DNA of 64,000 nucleotides from Nannocystis bainbridge (GCF_028368995.1 NZ_JAQNDL010000001.1:4242001-4306000), one strand, 5' to 3'. Numbered from the stretch's first letter, positions 9,108 to 18,081 are shown. The notes: generated from the letters alone by a model not told the origin. Numbers and translations are program-made.

Positions 9108-10496
9108 ATGACAGCCAAGCTCCGCGCCGTCGCGTTGGTCGGGGTGGGCATGCTCTTTGGGGCAGGTCTCTCGGGATATGTCCAATCGGCCATCGCCCAG
9201 CCTGGCGCGCAGGTCGCCCAGTCGGCCCCGGCCGACTACTCGCGCTACCGCAAGCTCGACATGTTCGCGCGGGCGCTGACCATCCTCGAGAATCACTACG
9301 TCCGCCCCGTCGACAGCGAGAAGCTCATCTACGGCGCGATCGCCGGGCTCGTCGCCGAGCTCGACCCGCACAGCGAGTTCCTCCCCCCGCGCGAGGCTCG
9401 CCTGCTCCGCGAGGACATCGAGGGCAGCTTCGGCGGCGTCGGCATGGTCGTCATCCTCCGCCAGGAGACCCAGCCGCAGGCGCGCTACGTCCTCGAGGTC
9501 CGCGAGGTCGTCGCCAAGGGCCCGGCCGAGCGCGCCGGCGTGGTCGTCGGCGACCTCATCCCCTCGATCGAGGGCAAGCCGATCAGCCACTTCTTCGACC
9601 TTCGGCGCGCCATCATGGCGATGCGCGGCGCACCTGGCACGAAGGTCAGCTTCACCCTCGAGCGTCCTGCCCCCAAGGTCGACGGCAAGCCCGGCAAGCC
9701 GAGCGTGCGCAGCCTCGTCGTCACCCGCGAGTACATCGACAGCCCCGCCGTCACCAGCCGCATGCTCGGCGAGGGCCTCGGTCACGTGCGCCTGCGCGAC
9801 TTCTCCGAGACCAGCGGGCGCGAGCTGTCGGCCGCGCTCGCCAGCTTGCGCGACCAATCGCGCGACGGCCTCAGCGGCGTCGTCCTCGACCTGCGCGACA
9901 ACGGCGGCGGCCTGCTCGACCAGGCGATCGCCATCGTCGACCTGTTCGTCAACGAGGGCTCGATCGTCCGCACCCGCGGCCGCCGCGGCGAGCTGCTCGA
10001 CGAAGCCCGCGCCGTCCCTGGCTCGGCCTGGTCCAAGCTCCCGATCGTCGTCCTCGTCAACAAGTCCTCCGCCTCCGCCTCCGAGATCGTCGCCGGTGCG
10101 CTGCAAGATCACCGGCGCGCCCTCATCGTCGGCGAGCGCACCTACGGCAAGGGCTCCGTGCAGGCCCCGTTCGAGCTCGGCGACGGCTCGCTGCTCAAGC
10201 TGACCATCGCCCTCTACTACACTCCCAACGATCGTCTCATCCAGGCCAGCGGGATCCAGCCCGACGTCGTCGTAGGCGCCGACTTCCGGCCTTACAAGGA
10301 CAGCCAGCCCGAGCTCGAGCCCGAGCGCGCCCAGCCGCGGCACCTCAAGCCCGAGGAATTCGGCTACCCCGCCGTCCCGCTGACCGACGACAGCGAGGCC
10401 GTGCGCGGCGCTGCCGAGGACGCCCAGCTGCGCGTCGCCGTGCAGCACCTGCGCGGCCTCGTGCGGGTGCCCGCGCGCGGCGGTCGTCGGAGGTGA
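9108..10496 (+). CDS. S41A carboxyl-terminal processing protease (CtpA-like)
   Basis: A 462-residue secreted protease with an N-terminal signal or anchor segment (residues ~5-30). A PDZ domain spans ~100-190 (GSFGGVGMVV...GPAERAGVVVGDLI). The S41 catalytic core has VVLDLRDNGGG for substrate binding, the Ser motif SSASASEIVAGAL, and the Lys motif GERTYGKGSVQ, i.e. a Ser-Lys dyad. These enzymes trim or degrade periplasmic proteins from their C-termini. The gene starts at ATG 9108, and its TGA (10494-10496) overlaps the GTG of the next gene, so the two are translationally coupled. In many bacteria ctp lies beside a divergent polysaccharide deacetylase (and often an EnvC-like hydrolase activator), pointing to a role in envelope remodelling. 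Confidence 0.93.
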   Translation: MTAKLRAVALVGVGMLFGAGLSGYVQSAIAQPGAQVAQSAPADYSRYRKLDMFARALTILENHYVRPVDSEKLIYGAIAGLVAELDPHSEFLPPREARLLREDIEGSFGGVGMVVILRQETQPQARYVLEVREVVAKGPAERAGVVVGDLIPSIEGKPISHFFDLRRAIMAMRGAPGTKVSFTLERPAPKVDGKPGKPSVRSLVVTREYIDSPAVTSRMLGEGLGHVRLRDFSETSGRELSAALASLRDQSRDGLSGVVLDLRDNGGGLLDQAIAIVDLFVNEGSIVRTRGRRGELLDEARAVPGSAWSKLPIVVLVNKSSASASEIVAGALQDHRRALIVGERTYGKGSVQAPFELGDGSLLKLTIALYYTPNDRLIQASGIQPDVVVGADFRPYKDSQPELEPERAQPRHLKPEEFGYPAVPLTDDSEAVRGAAEDAQLRVAVQHLRGLVRVPARGGRRR

Positions 10497-11449
10497 CTCT
10501 GGACCCGACCGGCGATCGGCTGCTTCGGCCCGCTGCGATGCCGCGGTGGGCTCGCGTCTCCTTGATCGCCTGGTGGGTGCTCGCGGCGCTGCTGTTTTGG
10601 CTCGCACCGGCGCCGCCGCCCGCTCCGCTCGCGGCCGCCGAGGACGAGGCGATCTTCCAGCGCCAGCTCGACGAGACCGTCGCGCGCACGCGTCGCTGGC
10701 AGGACTCGCGCGGCGACCTGACGATCCCCTGGCACCAGGCGCGCGGCCACCTTGCGATCGTCATCGACGACATCGGCCGCGAGCTCCACCACTTCGATCG
10801 GCTGCTCGCGCTGCGCTTCCCTTTGACCTTCAGCGTCGTCCCGGGCGGCGTCTACGCCGTCGGCGCGCAGCTCCGGCTGTGCGGCGACCGTCGCCGGCCG
10901 CGGGAGATCCTCCTTCATCTCCCGAGCGAGCCGCTCGACCCAGACAAGATGACCGCCGGTCCCGAAGCGCGGGAGCAATTCCTCCGCGTGGGCGCCTCGG
11001 CCGACGACCTGCGCGCGGCGCTGCGAGCGGCGCTGGAGCGGGTCCCCACGGCTGTCGGCGTCAACAATCACATGGGCTCGCGGCTCACTGCCGACCGGGC
11101 CGCCATGGACGCGCTGATGCCCGAGCTGTGGGCGCGCGGCCTCTTCTTCCTCGACTCGCGGACGACCGCGCACAGCCAGGGCCTCGCCGCCGCGGACGCC
11201 GCGGGGGTCCCCACGCTCGGGCGCGACGTGTTTTTGGACCACGATCCGCGCCCCGAAGCGATTTTGGCCCAGCTTCGGCAGGCAGCTGCCCGCGCGCGCG
11301 AGGCCCCGACCGTCGTCATTGCCCATCCTTCGCAGGAGGTCGTGGAGGCCCTGCGGACCGAGCTTCCGCGACTGCACCGGGACGGGATCGGCATCTATCC
11401 GCTGCGCGAGATCCTCGCGCGTCGCGGCCTCGACAAAGTGCGGGAGTGA
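10493..11449 (+). CDS. Divergent polysaccharide deacetylase family protein (YibQ-like)
   Basis: A 318-residue protein that starts at GTG 10493, overlapping the preceding stop in a GTGA arrangement. A hydrophobic segment (ARVSLIAWWVLAALLFWLA) anchors or exports it. The rest is the DUF610/Polysacc_deac_2 fold: LAIVIDDIGRELHHF with paired Asp residues, PLTFSVVPGG, ILLHLPSEP, VNNHMGSRLTADRAAMDALM, FFLDSRTTAHSQG and FLDH. Those are the conserved blocks of YibQ proteins, which keep the metal-site geometry of deacetylases though their substrate is unproven. Coupling to the Ctp protease matches the common ctp-yibQ pair. An ATG at residue 16 is an alternative start. Confidence 0.88.
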   Translation: MTLDPTGDRLLRPAAMPRWARVSLIAWWVLAALLFWLAPAPPPAPLAAAEDEAIFQRQLDETVARTRRWQDSRGDLTIPWHQARGHLAIVIDDIGRELHHFDRLLALRFPLTFSVVPGGVYAVGAQLRLCGDRRRPREILLHLPSEPLDPDKMTAGPEAREQFLRVGASADDLRAALRAALERVPTAVGVNNHMGSRLTADRAAMDALMPELWARGLFFLDSRTTAHSQGLAAADAAGVPTLGRDVFLDHDPRPEAILAQLRQAAARAREAPTVVIAHPSQEVVEALRTELPRLHRDGIGIYPLREILARRGLDKVRE

Positions 11450-11535
11450 ACGTTGTTATTGCCGAAAGCGGCAGCAACGGCTGGGTTGGCTGGCTCCGAA
11501 CGTGCGGATGCGGAGCCGCGGCGCCGCGGCCTCGC

Positions 11536-11565
11536 TTGACAGTAATTCGCTGAACTTCCTACCCT
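11536..11565 (+). promoter_or_regulatory. Possible sigma-70-type promoter for the FHA gene
   Basis: A perfect TTGACA (11536-11541) is followed 18 bp later by TACCCT (11560-11565), which matches only the outer positions of a -10 box. It sits 14 bp before the FHA start codon, so the leader would be very short. Confidence 0.4.
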
Positions 11566-11578
11566 GAAGCTCACACGG

Positions 11579-12694
11579 ATGGCCCTGCGACTGATCATCG
11601 AGGACGAAGAGGGCGCGACCACGATCGTGCCGCTCGGAGAAGAGGAGATCACGATCGGTCGGGAGCCAGGGAACACCATCCAGCTCACCGAGCAGAACGT
11701 CTCCCGGCAGCACGCGCGACTCACCCCAGGTTCGGATGGGTGGGTGATCGAGGACCTCGACAGTTACAACGGGGTCCGGGTGAACGGAGTCCTCATCGAG
11801 GGCACGGTCAACCTCAACGAGGGCGACGTGGTGCAGATCGGCGATTACCACCTCGCCATCACCAACAACGCCGAGCAGACGACCCTCAACATCGATCGCC
11901 AGGGAGGCATCGCGGGCACCGATCCGATGCGCGCCGCCCCCAGCATGGATCTGCCGCGGATCCCCGCCAGCGAAGCGGTGGTGATGATCGCTCCGCCGCC
12001 GCCGCTGCCCGATCACTCGCGCGACCGCGACGACGATCGTCACACGGATCAGCCCGCCGAGAACAAGGGTCGCGGCTTGTTGTTCGCGTTGCTCGCGGTG
12101 TTCCTGATCGGTGGCGGACTCGTCGCCTATCAGTTCACGTTGGGCAAGGGTGCCGGCGCCGAGACGCCGAAGGCTCCGAAGGTCGATCCGCCGGCGAAGA
12201 CCGAGGAGCCGCCGCCGCCCGAGCCCAAGCCCGAGGCGAAGGCGCCCGAGCAGGCGCCGCCTGTAGACCCGCCGCTGCCCAACGATCCGGTGCCCGGGGT
12301 GACCGGCGCTCCGCCCGAGGAGCCGCCGCCTGAAAATCCGCTGCCGACCAAGACCGACAAGCCCGCCGTGCCTGCGGTGCCCAAGGGCGAGAAGGTCGTC
12401 AAGCCGCCGGTGACCAAGACCGACAAGCCGCCCGTGCCCAAGGGTGACCCGGTGCAGCTCCTCGAGGACGCGCGCAAGGCCAACCTCGCCGGCAACGCCA
12501 CGCAGGCCTACGACCTGGCCAAGAAGAGCTACGAGATCGACAAGGGCTCGAACGCTCTGGCGCTGATGGGCGCCTCCGCGTGCAAGATGGGCGATCAGGC
12601 CAAGGCCAAGTCGGCCTTCAAGAAGCTGACCGACCCCAACCGCCAGAAGCAGATGGTGTCGGTATGCGCAGAACGAGGCATCGTGCTCGAGTGA
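11579..12694 (+). CDS. FHA-domain membrane protein with Pro-rich linker and TPR-like tail
   Basis: A 371-residue protein. Residues 1-95 form a forkhead-associated domain with the classic contact residues: GREPGNTIQL, NVSRQHARL and SYNGVRVNG. FHA domains bind phosphothreonine, so a partner kinase is implied; myxobacteria encode many, including the one at 59274-63113. Residues ~165-185 are a transmembrane helix (GLLFALLAVFLIGGGLVAYQ), so the FHA domain is cytoplasmic. A Pro/Lys/Glu-rich linker of ~110 residues contains near repeats of KTDKP(A/P)VP and would reach across the periplasm. The last ~80 residues (LLEDARKANLAGNATQAYDLAKKSYEI...) look like TPR helices. A TTGACA element lies just upstream, and the next gene overlaps its stop. 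Confidence 0.88.
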   Translation: MALRLIIEDEEGATTIVPLGEEEITIGREPGNTIQLTEQNVSRQHARLTPGSDGWVIEDLDSYNGVRVNGVLIEGTVNLNEGDVVQIGDYHLAITNNAEQTTLNIDRQGGIAGTDPMRAAPSMDLPRIPASEAVVMIAPPPPLPDHSRDRDDDRHTDQPAENKGRGLLFALLAVFLIGGGLVAYQFTLGKGAGAETPKAPKVDPPAKTEEPPPPEPKPEAKAPEQAPPVDPPLPNDPVPGVTGAPPEEPPPENPLPTKTDKPAVPAVPKGEKVVKPPVTKTDKPPVPKGDPVQLLEDARKANLAGNATQAYDLAKKSYEIDKGSNALALMGASACKMGDQAKAKSAFKKLTDPNRQKQMVSVCAERGIVLE

Positions 12695-14454
12695 GTAGTT
12701 CTTCGGGACATGTCCTGAAGAACAGCCTCTACCTCCTCGCCGCCGCTGCCGCCCTGCTCGCCGCGCCCGTGAGCGCCGCCCCGTGGGAGGACGCCACGGC
12801 GCTCACGATCGGTACCACGGCCGAGTGGACCAACAAGGTCGAGCTCGCCGACATCGACGGCGACGGGCTGGTCGACATCCTGTTCGCCAACGGGGCCGGC
12901 TACGCCTCGCCCGACGATCCCGAGCCGAACCGGGCCTTCCTCAACCGGGGCCCCGGCATGCCGTTCGTCGACGTCAGCGAAGAGGTCTTCGGCCCCGAGC
13001 CTGACTTCACCCGCGCGATCAAGGTGCGCGACCTCGACGGCGACGGCGACCCCGACATCCTGGTCGCCAACACCTTCGAGACTCGGAGCCGGCTCTACCT
13101 CGGCGACGGCCAGGGCGGCTTCGTCGAGGCCAGCGACGACCTCCCGCAGGCTCCGCACAGCTTCGGCGACGTCGAGCTCGGCGACGTCGACGGCGACGGC
13201 GACCTCGACGCCGTGCTCGCCGACTGGGGCCCCGGCGACGCCGGTCAGAGCTCGGGCGTCACTCGTTTGTGGCGCAACGACGGCGGCGTCTTCACCGACG
13301 TCACCACCACCCACATGCCCGACGCTCTGGTCGCCTGGTCGTGGGAGCTCGAGTTCGCCGACGTCGACAACGACCTCGACCTCGACCTGCTCGTCTCGTG
13401 CAAGGCGTGCTCGGGCTCGTACATGTTCGTCAACGACGGCGCCGGCGTGTTCACCGACGCCTCCGACAAGCTGCCGCAGTACGGCAACAACTACGACTTC
13501 GAGGCGATCGATCTGACCGGCGACGGCTGGCTCGACCTCGTCACGATCAACGACGGGCCTGGTGGTCGCGAGCACATCTTCGTCAACGACGGCGCTGGCG
13601 GCTTCGTCGACGCCACCGCCGACCTCTGGCCCGACTTCGAAAACCTCCCTGGCGACGACAACATGCTCGCCTTCCTCGACTACGACAGCGACGGTGACGC
13701 CGACTTCGTGATCGCCGGCCTGTTCGGCAGCGACGACCGCCTGATGCTCAACAGCGGCGACGGCCACCTCGAGGTCGTCGACGCCTTCAAGCCCGCCAAG
13801 TCGATGGGCACCCTCGGCCTCGCCGTCGCCGACCTCGACGGCGACAGGAAGATCGACGTCGTGCTCGCCGAGGGCGAGATCCCCGACAACGCCGACCGCG
13901 TGTTCCTCGGCGTCGACATCGCGGTCGACACCGCCGCCCCGAAGATCTCCCTCGTCACCCTGGTAGACGGCGGCGTGGTCGCGCGGATCCACGACAACAA
14001 GACCCCCGTCATGCCGCACGATTTCCAGTCGGTCGTGCTGGTCGCCGACGGCACCGAGGTCCCGATGCAGTGGTACGGCGAGGCGCTGTGGCGCGGCGCC
14101 CCGCGCGAGCCGTTCGGCCAGCTGTGCGCCGTCGATGCCGCGGGCAACGAGACCTGCGTGGAGTTCGGCGAGGACCCCGGCGAGACCGACACCGACGACG
14201 GCGTCAACACCACCAACGACTCCGGCACCACCGAGGCCCCGACCACCGGCGACGACCCGACCACCGGCGGCCCCGGCACGACCACGGGCGACGGCGGCAC
14301 CACTGACGCCACGGGCAGCGACGACACCGCCAGCACCGGGGACACCAGCGGCATCGACGACGACGGCGGCTGCGGCTGTCGCCAGCGTTCGCCGGGCCCT
14401 GGCGGCCTGCTCGCCCTCGGTCTGCTCGCCCTGGTCCGCCGCCGCCGCCGCTGA
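12691..14454 (+). CDS. FG-GAP/VCBS repeat surface protein with MYXO-CTERM-like tail
   Basis: About 587 residues with a signal peptide (YLLAAAAALLAAPVSA). At least seven repeats carry calcium-binding DxDGDG loops (ADIDGDGLVDILFANG, RDLDGDGDPDILVANT, GDVDGDGDLDAVLADW and so on), predicted to build a beta-propeller that usually serves in adhesion or surface display. A Thr/Gly/Asp-rich stalk follows, then CGCRQ, a hydrophobic helix (GGLLALGLLALV) and an RRRRR end, matching the MYXO-CTERM sorting signal of myxobacteria. The GTG at 12691 overlaps the FHA stop (GTGA) and is preferred; ATG 12664, inside the FHA gene, is possible. A 24-bp family palindrome covers codons 4-11. Confidence 0.87.
   Translation: MSSSSGHVLKNSLYLLAAAAALLAAPVSAAPWEDATALTIGTTAEWTNKVELADIDGDGLVDILFANGAGYASPDDPEPNRAFLNRGPGMPFVDVSEEVFGPEPDFTRAIKVRDLDGDGDPDILVANTFETRSRLYLGDGQGGFVEASDDLPQAPHSFGDVELGDVDGDGDLDAVLADWGPGDAGQSSGVTRLWRNDGGVFTDVTTTHMPDALVAWSWELEFADVDNDLDLDLLVSCKACSGSYMFVNDGAGVFTDASDKLPQYGNNYDFEAIDLTGDGWLDLVTINDGPGGREHIFVNDGAGGFVDATADLWPDFENLPGDDNMLAFLDYDSDGDADFVIAGLFGSDDRLMLNSGDGHLEVVDAFKPAKSMGTLGLAVADLDGDRKIDVVLAEGEIPDNADRVFLGVDIAVDTAAPKISLVTLVDGGVVARIHDNKTPVMPHDFQSVVLVADGTEVPMQWYGEALWRGAPREPFGQLCAVDAAGNETCVEFGEDPGETDTDDGVNTTNDSGTTEAPTTGDDPTTGGPGTTTGDGGTTDATGSDDTASTGDTSGIDDDGGCGCRQRSPGPGGLLALGLLALVRRRRR
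12699..12722. repeat. 24-bp near-perfect palindrome at the FG-GAP gene start
   Basis: TTCTTC and GAAGAA arms flank GGACATGTCC (12706-12715); only one symmetric pair differs. It is in frame, encoding SSSSGHVLKNS at the start of the signal peptide. Confidence 0.85.
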
Positions 14455-14459
14455 GTCCC

Positions 14460-14753
14460 TGCCCTTCGGGGCCTATCCCTTCGGACAGGCGCCATGCGTC
14501 GCCGCGAGACCGCCTGCCCTTCGGGGCATGTCCCTTCAGCCAGGTGTCATGCGCCGCGAGACCGCCGCTCCGCCTGCCCTTCGGGGCATGTCCCTTCGGA
14601 CGTGTGTCATTCGTCGCCGCGAGACCGCCGTTCGGCATGTCCTTCGGGGCATGTCTATTCGGCCAGGCGTCGTGCGTCGCCGCGAGCCGTCATTCCGCCT
14701 GCCCTTCGGGGCATGTCCATTCGGCCAGGCGTCATGCGTCGCCGCGAGCCCGC
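14460..14753. repeat. Array of five 55-63-bp repeats made of family palindromes
   Basis: Units start at 14460, 14515, 14575, 14638 and 14700. Each reads roughly CTGCCCTTCGGGGCATG, then TCCCTTCGGCCAGG, then a CATGCGTCGCCGCGAG spacer. Two or three copies of the CATG-TCC-TTCG unit are nested in each repeat. The array directly follows the FG-GAP gene. Apparent open frames through it are repeat artefacts. Confidence 0.88.
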
Positions 14754-15033
14754 CGTTTCAGAGAGCTCGCTCGCGTGCCGCGCGTCGACCTGTCCCTTCA
14801 GCCAGGCCATGGGCTCGATCCGCGGCCTGCCTCCCTCGAGCGTCCGTCGCGGCCTGCCCCTTCGGCCAGCCTCCCGCAGCGGGCCACCGGCCTCGACCGC
14901 GCGGTCGTCGAGCGAGCCGCCGCTCACGCGGTCGCCCGGCGCGCGGGCCGCGGTCCTTCGGCTCCGTCCCGGGCGACTGATTTTCTCGGGAAAACGGACC
15001 CCGGGGGGCGCGAGGCCGGGGCCTCGCAGGTGA
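14754..15033. other. Gene-free spacer between the repeat array and tRNA-Arg
   Basis: Scattered degenerate copies of the CCTGTCC-TTC-GCCAGG motif (for example 14789-14808 and 14856-14873) are visible, and otherwise nothing I can assign. Confidence 0.6.
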
Positions 15034-15107
15034 TGCGCTCGGCAGGATTCGAACCTGCGACCCTCGGGTTCGAAGCCCGATGCTCTATCCAGCTGAGCTA
15101 CGAACGC
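15034..15107 (-). tRNA. tRNA-Arg (anticodon TCG)
   Basis: On the minus strand the acceptor GCGTTCG pairs with CGAGCGC, the D arm reads TAGCTCAGCTGGATAGAGC, the anticodon loop CTTCGAA gives TCG, and the T arm is GCAGGTTCGAATCCTGC. The discriminator A is followed by TCA, so the CCA end is not fully encoded and would be added after transcription. Confidence 0.94.
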
Positions 15108-15237
15108 GGCCCGGCCAGGATACCCGAACTCGCCCCGGGCGAAAAGCGCACGCACAGCGCGCCGTGCATGGGCCATGCCGGCCTTTTATAATGACGGACG
15201 AACTGACCGCCGGCCTCAGGCCCTCCCAGGAGCACCC

Positions 15238-17091
15238 ATGCGTCTCGTCTCGGCCCTCTCGCGTCACCGCACCCTCCTCTCGGCCTCAGGCCTCGCCGCT
15301 GCCAGCGTTTGGTTGGCCGTCGAACACCGCCCCGGCGACGACGGCGTGCGGGCCGCGGACATCACGCCCGTCGCCATCACCGACCTCGATCTCGCCGACA
15401 GCACCGGCGCCCTGCTGCTCGACCTCGTCGAACCCGAGGACGGCGAGGGCGGCAGCGAAGCCGAGCTGCGCGCGCTGCTCGACGGCCTCGGCCTCGCCTG
15501 GGAGCCGGCCGGCTTCTACAGCGAGGGCGAGCACCTCTTCCGCGTCGTCGGCGAGCCCGACCAGCTCGCCGAGCTGCAGACCACGCTCGCCGGCAACCCG
15601 CTCGTCGAGGTCGTCGAGCCCGAGCTCGTCTACTCGCTCGTCGGCGACGTCGCCATCGAGCCCGCCGACGAGCTCGAGCCGAGCAAGGAACGCCGCCCGC
15701 GCTTCGAGCCCGACGACCCGATGTACGCCCGCCAGTGGCACATGCAGATGATCCACACCCCCGAGGCGTGGGGCGTCACCAAGGGCGAGGGCGTCGTCGT
15801 CGCCGTCATCGACACCGGCGTCGCCTGGAAGGACCTGCCCGGCGTCGCCAAGCAGGCGCCCGACCTGGCCGGCACCGCCTTCACCCAGGGCGTCAGCTTC
15901 GTCCCCAACTCGCTGCCCGATGGCCTCGACGATCACCTGCACGGCACCCACGTCGCCGGCACGATCGCCCAGACCACCCACAACGCGCTCGGCGTGACCG
16001 GCGTCGCCTTCAAGAGCACGATCATGCCGCTCAAGGTGCTGAGCGGTGACGGCCGCGGGCAGATCCCCTGGATCGCCAACGCCATCCGCTACGCCGCCGA
16101 CAACGGCGCCCAGGTCATCAACATGAGCCTCGGCGGGCCGATGCCCTCGAGCGTGCTCGCCAAGGCGATCGACTACGCCAACAGCAAGGGCACCACCGTC
16201 GTCTGCGCCGCCGGCAACGAGAGCCGCGGCCGCGTCGGCTGGCCCGCCTCCAACAACGGCTCGGTCGCGGTCGCGGCGGTCGACGCGATGGGCGTGCGCA
16301 CCTGGTACTCGAATTGGGGCAAGGACCTCGACGTCTCGGCCCCCGGCGGCGACACCCGCGTCGACAAGAACGGCGACGGCTACCCCGACGGCGTGCTGCA
16401 GAACACGATCCTCCTGCAGGATCCGATGAAGAGCGATTACATGTGGCTGCAGGGCACCTCGATGGCCTCGCCGCACGCCGCCGGCGTCGCCGCCCTGGTC
16501 GTCTCGCGCGGCGTCAACAACCCGCCCGAGGTCGAGCGGATCTTGAAGAAGACCGCGAAGCACCCCAACAACATCGAGTGGGACAAGGAGTACGGCGCCG
16601 GTGTCATCGACGCCGTGGCCGCCGTCGACGCCTCGATCGAGAGCTACCAGGCCGAGCGCGGCGGCCTGCTCGGCCTGCTCGGGCTCGGCGGCCTCGCGGG
16701 CCTCGGCCTCGCCGGCCTCGCCGGTCGGCGCGCGCGCGTGGCTGCGCTCGGCAGCATGGTGCTCGGGGCAGGTCTCGCCGCGGGCGCGTTCGGCCTGACG
16801 CCGATCGCCTACGCCGCGGCCGATCTCGCCGGTGCGACCGCGATCGGCTCGCCGCTGTTCCTGTCGGCGCTGCTGCCGGTCCTGGCGACCCTGCTGCTGG
16901 TCGGCTTCCGCCCGCTCCGCAGCATCCTCGTCGGCCTCAACCTCGGCTACGCCGCCCTGCTCCTGCACGGCGCGATCGTCCTGCCGACGCTGCTCAACGG
17001 CCTCCCCGGCGGCCCGACGATCGACCGCCTGTGGCTCGCGGCGCACGCCCTCGTGGCCCTCGCGCTCGCCCGCCGCGTCTCGCGGATGTGA
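15238..17091 (+). CDS. Subtilisin-like S8 protease with C-terminal multi-pass membrane region
   Basis: 617 residues starting at ATG 15238. An N-terminal export segment and an inhibitor-like propeptide (residues ~30-150, including LFRVVGEPDQLAELQTTLAGNPLVEVVEPE) precede the peptidase domain. The triad is visible: Asp192 in VIDTG, His235 in HGTHVAGT and Ser408 in GTSMASPHAAG, with oxyanion Asn in AAGNES. Unusually, the last ~135 residues are not a secreted repeat domain but a run of hydrophobic segments (LLGLLGLGGLAGLGLAGLAG, then at least three further helices), so the enzyme should stay membrane-bound with its catalytic domain outside. The final 16 codons lie in the first copy of a 317-bp tandem duplication. 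Confidence 0.9.
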   Translation: MRLVSALSRHRTLLSASGLAAASVWLAVEHRPGDDGVRAADITPVAITDLDLADSTGALLLDLVEPEDGEGGSEAELRALLDGLGLAWEPAGFYSEGEHLFRVVGEPDQLAELQTTLAGNPLVEVVEPELVYSLVGDVAIEPADELEPSKERRPRFEPDDPMYARQWHMQMIHTPEAWGVTKGEGVVVAVIDTGVAWKDLPGVAKQAPDLAGTAFTQGVSFVPNSLPDGLDDHLHGTHVAGTIAQTTHNALGVTGVAFKSTIMPLKVLSGDGRGQIPWIANAIRYAADNGAQVINMSLGGPMPSSVLAKAIDYANSKGTTVVCAAGNESRGRVGWPASNNGSVAVAAVDAMGVRTWYSNWGKDLDVSAPGGDTRVDKNGDGYPDGVLQNTILLQDPMKSDYMWLQGTSMASPHAAGVAALVVSRGVNNPPEVERILKKTAKHPNNIEWDKEYGAGVIDAVAAVDASIESYQAERGGLLGLLGLGGLAGLGLAGLAGRRARVAALGSMVLGAGLAAGAFGLTPIAYAAADLAGATAIGSPLFLSALLPVLATLLLVGFRPLRSILVGLNLGYAALLLHGAIVLPTLLNGLPGGPTIDRLWLAAHALVALALARRVSRM

Positions 17092-17668
17092 TCCACGAGC
17101 TCGCCCGCACCCCGAGCCCGCGCCGGCCCACGCCCGCGCGGGCTTCGCTGTTTCTCGCACCGACTCGCGTCGGCCACGTCGCTCGCGGAAGCTGCATGCG
17201 CCCGGAGCACGCGTGAGCCACGAACGCCTCGCATCGCCCGCTGAAGCCGCATGCGCTGGGAGCTCTTTCAGGGCCCCGCACGACTCAAACGCCACGCGCC
17301 GGCGTGAGCCTCGCGGGTCAGACCACGACGCGAACGCGACCCCGTTCTTCGTCCCCGTGGCACGCCCTCGTGGCCCTCGCGCTCGCCCCCCGCGTCTCGC
17401 GGATGTGATCGGCGAGCTCGCCCGCACCCCAAGCCCGCGCCGGCCCACGCCTGCGCGGGCTTCGCTGTTTCTCGCGCCGACACGCGCCGGCCACGTCGCT
17501 CGCGGAAGCTGCATACGCCCGGAGCACGCGTGAGCCACGAACGCCCCGCATCGCCCGCCGAAGTCGCATGCACTGGGAGCTCTTTCAGGGCCCCGGGCGG
17601 TCACGCGCCGGCGTGAGCCTCGCGGTCAGGCCACGACGCGAACGCGACCCCGTTCCTCGTCGCCGTGT
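17044..17668. repeat. 317-bp tandem direct duplication including the 3' end of the protease gene
   Basis: Copy 1 starts at 17044 and copy 2 at 17361 with the same CACGCCCTCGTGGCCCTCG; they stay alignable to about 17360 and 17668 with scattered substitutions and small indels. Copy 1 contains the last 16 codons and stop of the S8 protease; copy 2 repeats them in another frame as non-coding sequence. No transposase or terminal inverted repeat is visible. Confidence 0.88.
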
Positions 17669-18066
17669 GATGCACGCCTCTTCGTGCTGTGGACGACGGC
17701 CAGAACTGTTCGAAGCAGCTCGCTACCTCCTCGCTTCGGCGAGACCCATCGGAGGACGAAGCATGGCTGAGAGCGCCCCCGAATCGCCGCAACCCTTCGA
17801 CCTGTCCCGGAGGACATGTCATCACACGCGACCGGCACGCCGCGCGAGCGCGCAGCGATGCACGTTCACGAACAGGCATCGCTCGCATCCGCCCGCTCCG
17901 CGCGCCACGATCCGTCCGGTTGCGCGTGGCGTGAGCCAGGATCTCGGTCTCTCGGGGCGGACTCGTCCACCCGCCCAACAGCCCGCTGAAAGGCCCTGAC
18001 CGCCATTGCGCCCCCTGCGCACGGACGCGTGAACCGGCGCGCAGGCCGCGCGCGCGGGATCAATCC
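17669..18066. other. Gene-free region upstream of the bfd-bfr locus
   Basis: About 400 bp without a convincing gene. It holds one family palindrome (17801-17820, CCTGTCC...GGACATG). The rest is unassigned and leads into the Fur-controlled region. Confidence 0.55.
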
Positions 18067-18081
18067 TGAAAATCACTTTCA
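18067..18081. promoter_or_regulatory. Fur box 1 upstream of bfd
   Basis: TGAAAATCACTTTCA matches the 7-1-7 Fur consensus TGATAATnATTATCA at 11 of 14 positions, in a region otherwise rich in G and C. Confidence 0.6.

Noticed and set aside
14494..15191. Plus-strand open frames of 180-280 residues across the repeat array and tRNA-Arg
   Set aside because: They translate the array into CPSGH-type repeats and run through a tRNA gene on the other strand; no start site or domain.
17044..17668. Insertion sequence or MITE
   Set aside because: Tandem arrangement, no terminal inverted repeats, no target-site duplication and no transposase.
17268..17978. Minus-strand open frames in the 317-bp duplication
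   Set aside because: Products are Arg/Ala/Gly-rich repeats of each other caused by the duplication, without ribosome sites or domains.
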